Of a stretch of DNA of 39,757 bases, positions 1-6,842 are shown piece after piece. Source of the stretch: Actinomycetes bacterium (GTDB taxonomy: Bacteria > Actinomycetota > Actinomycetes > S36-B12). The DNA is taken from positions 1 to 39,757 of the forward strand of contig BJGE01000012.1 of assembly GCA_014190275.1 (NCBI GenBank), given 5' to 3'. The notes under the pieces are model-generated. The model was not told where the DNA came from. It saw only the letters and a program-made list of their open reading frames with translations, and ran no database searches. The translations under genes and the position numbers were made by a program. Position 1 is the stretch's first letter; each line of letters opens with the position of its first letter.

Positions 1-1132
1 AAGAGATGGTGCTGCCGGAGTCGACGACCAGCCCTGGCTCCTGCGGGGCGGTTAGCACTTCGACGGTGACCTGGCCCCGGTTGCGAAATGCCGAACCTTG
101 CACGAGCGACACTTCAAAATCCGTCGCGGACGTTGCCGCCGCCGCCCCAGCCAGATAGGTATCGAACCACTTGGCAATTTCTCCTAGCAGGCGTTCGCTT
201 TCGTCAATGCCGCCATCGTGTCCTTGGCCATGCCAGATTACTTTCACCGGGGTCTTGGGATTGGCCTGCATGATTTGCTGGGCATTGGCATTTACCTGTT
301 GCAACGGGAAGAGCGAGTCTGATTGACCGCCACCCAACAGCGTTGGCGCGGTGATTTTGGCGGTGATGGATTTAGGTGACGACGCTGCCATGAGTGCGCG
401 CGACCCGGGTGTCAAGACCCCTTGCGCGGCAGCTTCGGAGTAGGCGGCGCACCAGCTTGCAGTGAAGCGACCGCAGGTTGTCACGCGGCCGTCAGTTGTC
501 TGCAGACCGGCGCTGAAGAACAGTCCCGACCACAGCTCCTTGAACACCCCGGTGGTTTTGGGAGGCAGGGTCGACTGCGCGAAGAGGGCAGCCTCTAGGT
601 CGTTCCAGGTGATGTCGGCGGAGATCGCATCGACGCGGGGGTCGTTCCCGGCAACCATCAGTGCCAGTGCACCTCCGTAGGAACCGCCGGCGAACCCGAC
701 CACCGGATCACCGGTTGCCTCTTGCCGCACATAATTCTGCGCGGCCAGATAGTCGATGATCTTCGAGGCGTCGGCGACTTCGAACTCCGGGGCGTTCATG
801 GAGATAGCGCCGGTTGACCGGCCGAATCCGCGAGCGGAGTAGGCCACGACGACGAACCCGCGCTCAACCAAGAACTGCGCCTCTTGGGTAACCGCATCCT
901 TGCTGCCCCCAAAGCCGTGGGCCAAGACAACCGCCGGCGCGGGTGACCGCGTAGGCCGATAGATATCCATCTCGAGTTGGACCGGCGTGCGGTCGAGCCC
1001 GCTCATCGGTGCGCCTGGGAGGGTGAGAGTCACACCGGTGGCCGCCGCCGAAGTCGCCCCGGTTAAAAAGGTGCTGCTTGCCCAGACTCCGATCGCCAAG
1101 AGGATCAGGCCCAAGGGGATTATTCGCCGCAC
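1..1132 (-). CDS. Secreted S15/CocE-like alpha/beta hydrolase, C-terminus cut by window edge
   Basis: An open frame of 377 codons starts at a GTG at 1132 and leaves the window at its left edge, so the C-terminus is missing. The N-terminus (about residues 1-31, VRRIIPLGLILLAIGVW onward) is a signal peptide or signal anchor. The alpha/beta hydrolase core follows: an HGFGGSKD oxyanion-type loop near 72-79, the nucleophile elbow GGSYGG with Ser151, a candidate acid Asp272 in GGGQSDSLF, and a candidate His305 in WHGQGHDGG. This pattern fits X-Pro dipeptidyl-peptidase/CocE (peptidase S15) and related acyl hydrolases, and the region after the His begins the usual C-terminal beta domain. The gene is last in the minus-strand operon that begins at 5047, 81 bases after the lipoprotein gene. 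An upstream in-frame TTG at 1171 is possible, but the GTG gives the cleaner signal peptide. The substrate is unknown. Confidence 0.85.
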   Translation of the reverse strand, partial: MRRIIPLGLILLAIGVWASSTFLTGATSAAATGVTLTLPGAPMSGLDRTPVQLEMDIYRPTRSPAPAVVLAHGFGGSKDAVTQEAQFLVERGFVVVAYSARGFGRSTGAISMNAPEFEVADASKIIDYLAAQNYVRQEATGDPVVGFAGGSYGGALALMVAGNDPRVDAISADITWNDLEAALFAQSTLPPKTTGVFKELWSGLFFSAGLQTTDGRVTTCGRFTASWCAAYSEAAAQGVLTPGSRALMAASSPKSITAKITAPTLLGGGQSDSLFPLQQVNANAQQIMQANPKTPVKVIWHGQGHDGGIDESERLLGEIAKWFDTYLAGAAAATSATDFEVSLVQGSAFRNRGQVTVEVLTAPQEPGLVVDSGSTIS

Positions 1133-1213
1133 CTCGTGAGGATATGCGGCTTTGCAAAATGCGCAATACAAGTGGTGCCTTTATTTACGTTTATCGGCTT
1201 CGGCCGTGAGCGA

Positions 1214-1939
1214 CTACGGCGCTTTAACGCTGGTGCGCAGCAGCACGGTGTTATCGAGCTCGAGGTCACTACCCCAGACAAGTTTGGCTGCGGGATTCCA
1301 ATTGATCATCTCGTACCCTTCTTTAACACCAACTTGCTCCGGGGTGTACACAGTCGCATTCGTCCAGCCCTTGGTCGAGGCACCGGACTTGGACCAGTCT
1401 GCTGGTGCAGTGATCGTCGATGATTTGCAATCCACGGTGGGGTTGCTCGAGGTGACGCAGGACGGGTTGAGTGGCGCCTTGCTGAGCACAAGTGCCTGCC
1501 AGGAACCATTCGTCACCGTGATGGTTTTGCCGGTTTTGTTGTCGCGGACTTGGGCGATGATGCCGCCGTCACCAATTTGCTGACGAGCCGTGCCGATGTA
1601 CTCCAGTCCGGAGGCATTTTCGGTGTAGTCCTTTGCCATCAAGCCGATGGTTATCGGGTAGCTAGCGGTGAAAGTGATCGTCTCTGAGTTAAACGAGCGT
1701 TCGGTTGTGATGGGTACCGAATCCTCGCCGACCTTCTTGCCGTTTATGTAGAGGGCGAACCAGTTGTCCGCCCATACCTCGGCAGTGAACGTGGGCGTTT
1801 TCGCAACCGGTTGTCCGGCCTCAGCGGATGTACTAGTCGATAGGCATGCGCTAGAAGTTGCTGCTATCAGCGCAAGGCCCAAGGCAATTGCGTATTTAGG
1901 CTTTGGCGAGTGGTTTGTCCGCTTCGAGAAGGTAAACAT
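1214..1939 (-). CDS. Putative secreted lipoprotein of a YHYH/PEBP operon
   Basis: The 241-aa product has a basic N-terminus, a hydrophobic stretch (residues 16-30) and a candidate lipobox ending at Cys32 (SSAC), so it is probably a lipid-anchored exported protein. The mature part contains AEVWADNWFALYINGKKVGED, a pattern typical of galactose-binding-like beta-sandwiches in which Trp and Tyr residues and an 'N-G' turn recur, and it ends with a conserved-looking WNPAAKLVWGSDLELDN segment. I do not recognise a named family with certainty. The ATG at 1939 lies one base after the YHYH stop codon and has AAAGG six bases upstream, which indicates translational coupling. Co-transcription with YHYH and PEBP genes suggests a shared extracytoplasmic role, possibly ligand or metal binding. 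No catalytic motif is visible. Confidence 0.75.
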   Translation of the reverse strand: MFTFSKRTNHSPKPKYAIALGLALIAATSSACLSTSTSAEAGQPVAKTPTFTAEVWADNWFALYINGKKVGEDSVPITTERSFNSETITFTASYPITIGLMAKDYTENASGLEYIGTARQQIGDGGIIAQVRDNKTGKTITVTNGSWQALVLSKAPLNPSCVTSSNPTVDCKSSTITAPADWSKSGASTKGWTNATVYTPEQVGVKEGYEMINWNPAAKLVWGSDLELDNTVLLRTSVKAP

Positions 1940-1940
1940 C

Positions 1941-2936
1941 TCAGGCCTTTCGCGCGTAGGTCTGGGTGGATTCGCTGCCGCTTGGGTCGACGAAGGTCAT
2001 AGTTACCGACTGCAAGGTAGCGGTGTAGTCGATGCGGTAGCGGCCACCACCTAATGTGTAGGCGAGGGAAAACTTTGAGGTGCCGCTTCGTGCGAACTCG
2101 GTGATCTTCGCCCCGCGTAGTGGTTCGCCGGCCGGGCGGAAGGGATTAGCTACCGGTTGGGGGTCGACCTGACCGTCCTTGACGGTTACGACACCTCGCA
2201 TCCCGCCGTTGGCGTATGGGTAGGTGGTCGTACCGTGGTAGTGGTACATGCCTTTGTAAATGTGGCCGTTGTACTCGTCCAACTTTGCAACCGGCTTGCC
2301 ATTTGGTTCGAGAGATCCGTACAGCGGGTAGCCATCAAGTGCATAGGCGATAGGCGTGGTGGCACCGACTGTTTTGGACAGGTGTAGCGGAGCGGTGTGA
2401 TAGTGGTAGTCGTCAGCCCGCCCGCAATGGCCGCCCCAATCATCGAGCTCGCCGATGAGATAAGAGTCCTCACCCCGATTATTAAGTGCGTTGAAGATGG
2501 GGACACCGTCGACAGCCAGGGCGATGGCGCCTCGAAAGAGGTCGGTTTTCGCCGAGATGGGAGTGGCTGCCAATTTTGGCGTGACGGGGATCTGCCACGA
2601 ATTTGACCCCGTGTAGGGCTGCTGCACGGGCACCTGCTGCTGCCAGTTCGTAATCCCCACCATCATGTTGTGCGGTGGAAGCCCGGTGCTTTCCACCAAG
2701 TAGTACTTACCCGACTTCAAGGTCTTGACCGAGGACGCGAAGGCAGTAAACCCGGGGAGCTTGACAACAGATCCGGCCGCAGCCGCTTCCTCGGCTGTGA
2801 CGAGTGAACCGGTAACGGCGGCACCGAACCCGAGTGCCATGCCCTGCAGCAGGGTGCGCCGGCTAAGACCCCGATGGTGCACCGGTTCGTGCGGATGCAC
2901 ATGATCGTGCGAAGCATTAGCGCTGGTAGGTGACAT
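1941..2936 (-). CDS. Tat-exported YHYH domain protein
   Basis: The 331-aa protein begins with a His-rich leader (HDHVHPHEPVHH, residues 10-21) followed by a twin-arginine signal (SRRTLLQGMALGFGAAV, about 25-41). It is therefore likely exported folded by Tat, perhaps with a bound metal. Two YHYH tetrads are present, at residues 177-180 (DDYHYHTAPLHL) and 231-234 (MYHYHGTTTYPYANGG), and these define the YHYH family, whose biochemical function is not established. The start chosen is the ATG at 2936, with AAGGCGG six bases upstream; a TTG one codon earlier is less likely. The first 20 bases overlap the end of the PEBP gene, and the lipoprotein gene follows after one base, so the three are translationally linked. 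The many His residues suggest copper or other metal binding, which is an inference. Confidence 0.85.
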   Translation of the reverse strand: MSPTSANASHDHVHPHEPVHHRGLSRRTLLQGMALGFGAAVTGSLVTAEEAAAAGSVVKLPGFTAFASSVKTLKSGKYYLVESTGLPPHNMMVGITNWQQQVPVQQPYTGSNSWQIPVTPKLAATPISAKTDLFRGAIALAVDGVPIFNALNNRGEDSYLIGELDDWGGHCGRADDYHYHTAPLHLSKTVGATTPIAYALDGYPLYGSLEPNGKPVAKLDEYNGHIYKGMYHYHGTTTYPYANGGMRGVVTVKDGQVDPQPVANPFRPAGEPLRGAKITEFARSGTSKFSLAYTLGGGRYRIDYTATLQSVTMTFVDPSGSESTQTYARKA

Positions 2937-3477
2937 CAAGCACCGCCTTTTCTAAAGTGATGCCGGAAATCGCCGCGAGTAATGAATCCCTAGTGACCGC
3001 GGCTGATGATTTCTTCGGCAGCTTCGGTGTACCCGAGAGCGCGTAGACGGTGATCGTGTAAGTCTTCGTACCCGGACCTTGGGAGCAGGGCGGGGCATAC
3101 CCGATGTTCGGGTTCACGCTGTTGCCCCCGAGCAAACCGATCTTCGTGACGTTAGTCGGCAGGGCCCGAGTGTTCGCGGGGATACCCCACATTAGCCAGT
3201 ACCAGTGATGGCCACCATCTGGTGGCACGTGATCCATCACTACGGCGTACCCCTTTGTTCCTTTGCGCGATGCAGTCCAGGTGATAGGCGGGCTCGTACC
3301 CGCACCATCGCAGGTGTAAGCGGCTGGAAGCGCCCCCCGTGAAGTTACCACCGGGCTCGTCAACGTGAAGGTTGCGGCCGCATATGCAAGGTGGCTGAGC
3401 CCGAAGCTAGCGCCGGGGCCCACCCAGGCGAGAGCGGTGGCTAGGACAAGACTTAAGGCGATAACTAGTCGGCGCAT
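2917..3477 (-). CDS. Exported PEBP family (YbhB/YbcL-like) protein
   Basis: The 186-aa protein has a signal peptide (MRRLVIALSLVLATALAWV onward, about residues 1-34) and a phosphatidylethanolamine-binding-protein fold signature: AAYTCDGAGTSPPITW near 52-67, and GGHHWYWLMWGIPANT near 88-103, where an HW...IP pattern is typical of bacterial YbhB/YbcL proteins. PEBP proteins bind small anionic ligands; the role of the bacterial secreted forms is poorly known. The ATG at 3477 was preferred over a longer frame starting at 3543, because the longer frame would add a non-hydrophobic extension overlapping the upstream FAD-enzyme gene. No clear ribosome-binding site precedes the ATG, but TATTCT lies six bases upstream, so either coupling to the upstream gene (26-base gap) or a leaderless message is possible. 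The gene overlaps the YHYH gene by 20 bases. Confidence 0.85.
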   Translation of the reverse strand: MRRLVIALSLVLATALAWVGPGASFGLSHLAYAAATFTLTSPVVTSRGALPAAYTCDGAGTSPPITWTASRKGTKGYAVVMDHVPPDGGHHWYWLMWGIPANTRALPTNVTKIGLLGGNSVNPNIGYAPPCSQGPGTKTYTITVYALSGTPKLPKKSSAAVTRDSLLAAISGITLEKAVLDVTYQR

Positions 3478-3502
3478 GAGTGCAGAATAGGTGCGGATGA
3501 AG

Positions 3503-5047
3503 CTAGGTGAGGATCTGGGCAACCATGGCCCCGCTGGCGCCACTTACTCCACCACCGGGCCAGGTTCCAGCCCCGCAGAGATAAAGGTCCTTAACCGGGG
3601 ATCGGTGCCGGCCCCAACCTGGTACCGGGCGCAGGAAAAAGAATTGCGAAGGGTGATGGCTGCCACCGAGTGAATCACCATTAATCAGGTTGACGTTGTA
3701 ACTCTCAAGATCGGCTGGGCTCAACACGGCGCGTGCGATTACCAATTGCGCGAGTCCGGGTGCGTAGGTCTCGATCTTTCGCATAACCAAGTCCGCGTAT
3801 CCCTCGGCGACGCCATCCCAACTGGATCCATCAACTAATTCCAAAGGCAGCATGCGCACCTGGACCCAGAGCACGTGTTTGCCTTCGGGTGCTCTTGATG
3901 GGTCGCTGACGGTTGGCTGCCCGATTACTAAAGTCGGAGACTTTGGTAGTAGGCCCGCAGCCGCATCGGTATAGGTCTGAGCCATGTCGGCGAGGTAGGG
4001 GCCAATGTGGACGTAGTTATATTCCCGCGCTTCGCGGGCCGTCCAAGGCGGTAAGTCAGTCAAGGCAAGGTGAATCATCATGGTCGCAAGTCCCGATTGG
4101 AACTTCTCGACCCGCTTAACACTTGGTTTGGCTGCAACGTGGTCAGGGAGAAGCGCCGGCATTAGGCGCGGATTGACGTTACTCACAACGGCTCGATGCG
4201 CCAAAATGCTGTCGCCGGAAGCAAGCCTCACTCCGGTCGCACGCTTGCTATCCACAGTTATCTCTGTTACCCGTGAATTGCATCGGACTTCGCCGCCATT
4301 GGCTTCGATTACCCCGACCAGTGCGGTCACGAGCGAAGCTGCACCACCCTGGCCAATCACCATGCCGAAGAGCTGGGCACCGATCGTCTCTAAGAAAGAA
4401 AAGAGTGCGCCACCTGAGATATCAGGAGCGAAATCCAAATGCATTCCCCAGGTCGCCATGAGGGCCTTGGTTTTCGGTGAAGTAAAGTTGTCATCGGTGA
4501 ATGATCGCGTTGACTGCAGGGCCAGCTTGGTGATCTCAAAAAGACCTACGGTGCCGAGCGCTCGGTGGGCTTTCCAAAGTGTCTTCACCGCGTCAAAACT
4601 TGGTAGCTCAGCGTTGAGTATTCCTATCAGGAATGGGGCCCAGACGCCCAGCTTGGCGGTTAGTTCCTCCCACGCTGCGACGTCTTGTGGTGCGATGGCT
4701 GCCAAATTTTTGACGGTAGCGGCGGGATCGGCTTCAACGCCGATCATGGTGCCATCGGGGAAGACCGAGCAGAATGGCTTGGTTGACGGGACGAGGTTGA
4801 ACCCGCGTGCCGAGAGTTCACCACCAAGTTTGGCCATCACGGCCCCACCGGCGAAGAGTCCCAAGTTCATTGCGAATAGGTCGTGGCTAAATCCCGGAGC
4901 GGTGATTTGCTCGGTTCGAATAGCCCCACCCGGCGAACCGTTGGATTCCAGCACTAACACTTTTTTGCCGGAGGACGCCAATAGCGCAGCAGCACTTAAG
5001 CCATTGATTCCGGAACCTATGACTATGACATCGTGGGCTGCACTCAT
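3503..5047 (-). CDS. FAD-dependent oxidoreductase, PYROXD2/phytoene desaturase-like
   Basis: The 514-aa protein opens with a Rossmann FAD-binding site, VIGSGINGLSAAALLASSG, followed by the acidic LVLES end of strand 2 and a GGAIRTE loop. It closes with LYLCGAGTWPGGGVSGASG, the C-terminal FAD loop of the phytoene desaturase/PYROXD2 (amine oxidase-like) group. Full length for the family is about 500-540 residues, so the gene is complete. The ATG at 5047 has GGGAG eight bases upstream. No signal peptide is present, so the enzyme is cytoplasmic, unlike the exported proteins encoded downstream. It is divergent from a second enzyme of the same family at 5151, and together they form a paralogous pair. 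No phytoene synthase or other carotenoid gene is nearby, so a carotenoid substrate should not be assumed. Confidence 0.85.
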   Translation of the reverse strand: MSAAHDVIVIGSGINGLSAAALLASSGKKVLVLESNGSPGGAIRTEQITAPGFSHDLFAMNLGLFAGGAVMAKLGGELSARGFNLVPSTKPFCSVFPDGTMIGVEADPAATVKNLAAIAPQDVAAWEELTAKLGVWAPFLIGILNAELPSFDAVKTLWKAHRALGTVGLFEITKLALQSTRSFTDDNFTSPKTKALMATWGMHLDFAPDISGGALFSFLETIGAQLFGMVIGQGGAASLVTALVGVIEANGGEVRCNSRVTEITVDSKRATGVRLASGDSILAHRAVVSNVNPRLMPALLPDHVAAKPSVKRVEKFQSGLATMMIHLALTDLPPWTAREAREYNYVHIGPYLADMAQTYTDAAAGLLPKSPTLVIGQPTVSDPSRAPEGKHVLWVQVRMLPLELVDGSSWDGVAEGYADLVMRKIETYAPGLAQLVIARAVLSPADLESYNVNLINGDSLGGSHHPSQFFFLRPVPGWGRHRSPVKDLYLCGAGTWPGGGVSGASGAMVAQILT

Positions 5048-5150
5048 CTGCGGGGCTCCCTAATCAGGTATTTATCTGACGATCGCCATCTTTGCGCTAT
5101 ACCATCGGCTATGCAACCAATCGCGGGATAACAAGTGACAGGAACGGCGG
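5048..5150. promoter_or_regulatory. Divergent promoter region between two FAD oxidoreductase genes
   Basis: The 103 bases separate two divergently transcribed paralogues, so both promoters must lie here or inside the genes. A TATACC box at about 5099 is a candidate -10 element for the plus strand, but no good -35 match is visible. Ribosome-binding sites are present on each side: AGGA six bases before 5151, and GGGAG before 5047 on the other strand. Confidence 0.5.
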
Positions 5151-6719
5151 ATGGCAAACCAATTTGATGCTGTCATCATCGGCAGCGGCATCAACTCTTT
5201 GGTCTCCGGAGCGATGCTGGCCAAAAAGGGTTGGCGGGTGGCGGTCATTGAGCGTAATGACCGCTTAGGTGGTGCGATTGCCACCCGTACCGACATTTTC
5301 CCCGGTTACACGGTTGAGCTGCTTTCTAGCTGGCATCCGTTGTTCATTGGCGGCCCGGCCTATGCGGAACTCGCGGGTGACCTAATCCGCCTCGGGGTGG
5401 AGTACCTGAACACTGAGGATCCAACTGGTGTGGTCTGTGACGCTGGTTCTGCAATTTTGTCAACCAATGCCGCTCGCAATGAGGCGCAATTTCGCGAACT
5501 TGGCGATCTTGATGCTTGGAATGCCGTGATGAGTGATTTTGGCGGCCGGGCGGAGTTAGCCTTTGGCCTACTGGGTACCGATTTTTGGCGCCCCGGTGCT
5601 GCCAAATTCGGATGGAAGGCCTGGCGGAAACTTGGCAGGAGAGGGCTGCTGGCCAGCGGCGCGGAATTATTAGAGCCTGCTGCACCTTGGGTAGACCGCA
5701 CTTTTCAGTCGCCGGTGACCAAGGCGCTGTTAGCGCCTTGGGCTTTGCATAACGGGCTTGGTCCTGACGACGCCGCAAGTGCGTTTATTACAAAAGTAAT
5801 TGCCGCCGCGATTTCGATGGGGGGTATGCCGATCCCGGTTGGTGGTGGGGTAAAACTAGTGGAAGCTCTCTGCACGGTCATAGCTGAAGCTGGTGGTGAG
5901 TTAGTCACGAACGCCGAGGCGGTGAGCATTGAGGTAGTGGGAGGTAAGGCCAAGAGTGTTAAGACGGCCGCGGGAGATACCTACTTTGCCCGTAAAGCAA
6001 TCCTTGCCTCGGTAACTCCACAGGCTTTGTATCTTAATTTACTAGACCCGGCGATTGTGCCCGCACAGTTTTCGGCAGCGGCCTTGAGTTTTCGGTATGG
6101 CCGTGCTGGGATGCAAATCCACTTGGCTATGTCCGAGCCGCCGAACTGGACCACCCCGGGGATGGAGAAGGTGGCATTGGTCCATGTTCTCGACTCAATG
6201 GACTCGTTATCGGAGTCGGTGAATGCTGCCAATCGCGGATTCCTCCCGCGCCGGCCCACGATTGTGGTGGGTCAACCGGTGGCGATTGATCCTTCGCGGG
6301 CTCCGGTTGGTGCCGGGCTACTGTGGATACAACTGCAAGAAGTCCCCAGCGAAATAAGGGGTGACCTCGCGGGCGAGATCGACCACACTGGGAGTTGGAC
6401 TACCGACGTTCGCGATCGGTACGCCGACCGGGTCATTAGCCAGCTGAAGAAACATATTTCAAATATTGACTCCCAGGTGACCGCTAAGAAAGTCCTCGGA
6501 CCGGCCGACCTAGCCCAGCTGGATGTCAACCTCGTCGGGGGTGACCCGTACGCCGGCGATTGCCGGGTCGATCAGTATGCGGTGTGGCGGCCGCTAAGTC
6601 TGGCCAATGGTCACAACACGGGGATCAAGGGTTTGTGGCATATTGGTGCTTCAACCCACCCGGGCCCCGGGCTCGGCGCTGGCTCCGGGTACCTAGTTGC
6701 AAAAAGGTTGCTCGATTGA
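5151..6719 (+). CDS. FAD-dependent oxidoreductase, PYROXD2/phytoene desaturase-like (paralogue)
   Basis: The 522-aa cytoplasmic protein has the FAD dinucleotide fold at its start (VIIGSGINSLVSGAMLAKKG), then AVIERNDRLGGAIATR, and the C-terminal flavin loop LWHIGASTHPGPGLGAGSG. It aligns throughout with the product of 3503-5047, including the shared pattern GQP(T/V)..DPSRAP near residue 380, so the two are ancient paralogues. Family members oxidise C-C or C-N bonds with FAD; the substrate here is unknown. AGGA lies six bases before the ATG. The iorAB genes follow on the same strand after 123 bases that hold a palindrome and a hairpin, so transcriptional linkage to iorAB is uncertain. Confidence 0.85.
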   Translation: MANQFDAVIIGSGINSLVSGAMLAKKGWRVAVIERNDRLGGAIATRTDIFPGYTVELLSSWHPLFIGGPAYAELAGDLIRLGVEYLNTEDPTGVVCDAGSAILSTNAARNEAQFRELGDLDAWNAVMSDFGGRAELAFGLLGTDFWRPGAAKFGWKAWRKLGRRGLLASGAELLEPAAPWVDRTFQSPVTKALLAPWALHNGLGPDDAASAFITKVIAAAISMGGMPIPVGGGVKLVEALCTVIAEAGGELVTNAEAVSIEVVGGKAKSVKTAAGDTYFARKAILASVTPQALYLNLLDPAIVPAQFSAAALSFRYGRAGMQIHLAMSEPPNWTTPGMEKVALVHVLDSMDSLSESVNAANRGFLPRRPTIVVGQPVAIDPSRAPVGAGLLWIQLQEVPSEIRGDLAGEIDHTGSWTTDVRDRYADRVISQLKKHISNIDSQVTAKKVLGPADLAQLDVNLVGGDPYAGDCRVDQYAVWRPLSLANGHNTGIKGLWHIGASTHPGPGLGAGSGYLVAKRLLD

Positions 6720-6751
6720 CAGGAATAGTACATGCTGTCCATGTGACGGTC

Positions 6752-6774
6752 GTCAAAATAACGTCATTTTTGAC
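6752..6774. promoter_or_regulatory. Palindrome GTCAAAA-N9-TTTTGAC, candidate operator
   Basis: A 23-base inverted repeat with perfect 7-base arms lies 69 bases before iorA. Nearby half-sites (TGACG at 6744-6748 and CGTCA at 6762-6766) add a second, overlapping dyad. The arrangement resembles the operator of a dimeric repressor or activator. The regulator cannot be named from the sequence. Confidence 0.4.
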
Positions 6775-6804
6775 CACGGTCCTGTCGCCAGGCAGGAGCC
6801 GTGG
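6774..6804 (+). promoter_or_regulatory. Hairpin in the iorA leader
   Basis: CCACGG-TCCTG pairs with CAGGA-G-CCGTGG across an 8-base loop, giving an 11-bp GC-rich stem with one bulged G. No T-tract follows (the next bases are TTAAGTCAGG), so it is a poor intrinsic terminator. It could end transcription of the FAD gene inefficiently or act as an iorA leader structure. Confidence 0.4.
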
Positions 6805-6842
6805 TTAAGTCAGGGCATTAGTAAGCGGAAGGGAAGTCACCA

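Noticed and set aside
4080-5063. Long plus-strand open frame of 327 codons
   Set aside because: It is the antisense of the FAD oxidoreductase gene, whose motifs are unmistakable; the plus-strand translation has no recognisable features.
6774-6804. Rho-independent terminator after the second FAD gene
   Set aside because: The stem is good but no T-tract follows, so it was listed as a leader hairpin instead.
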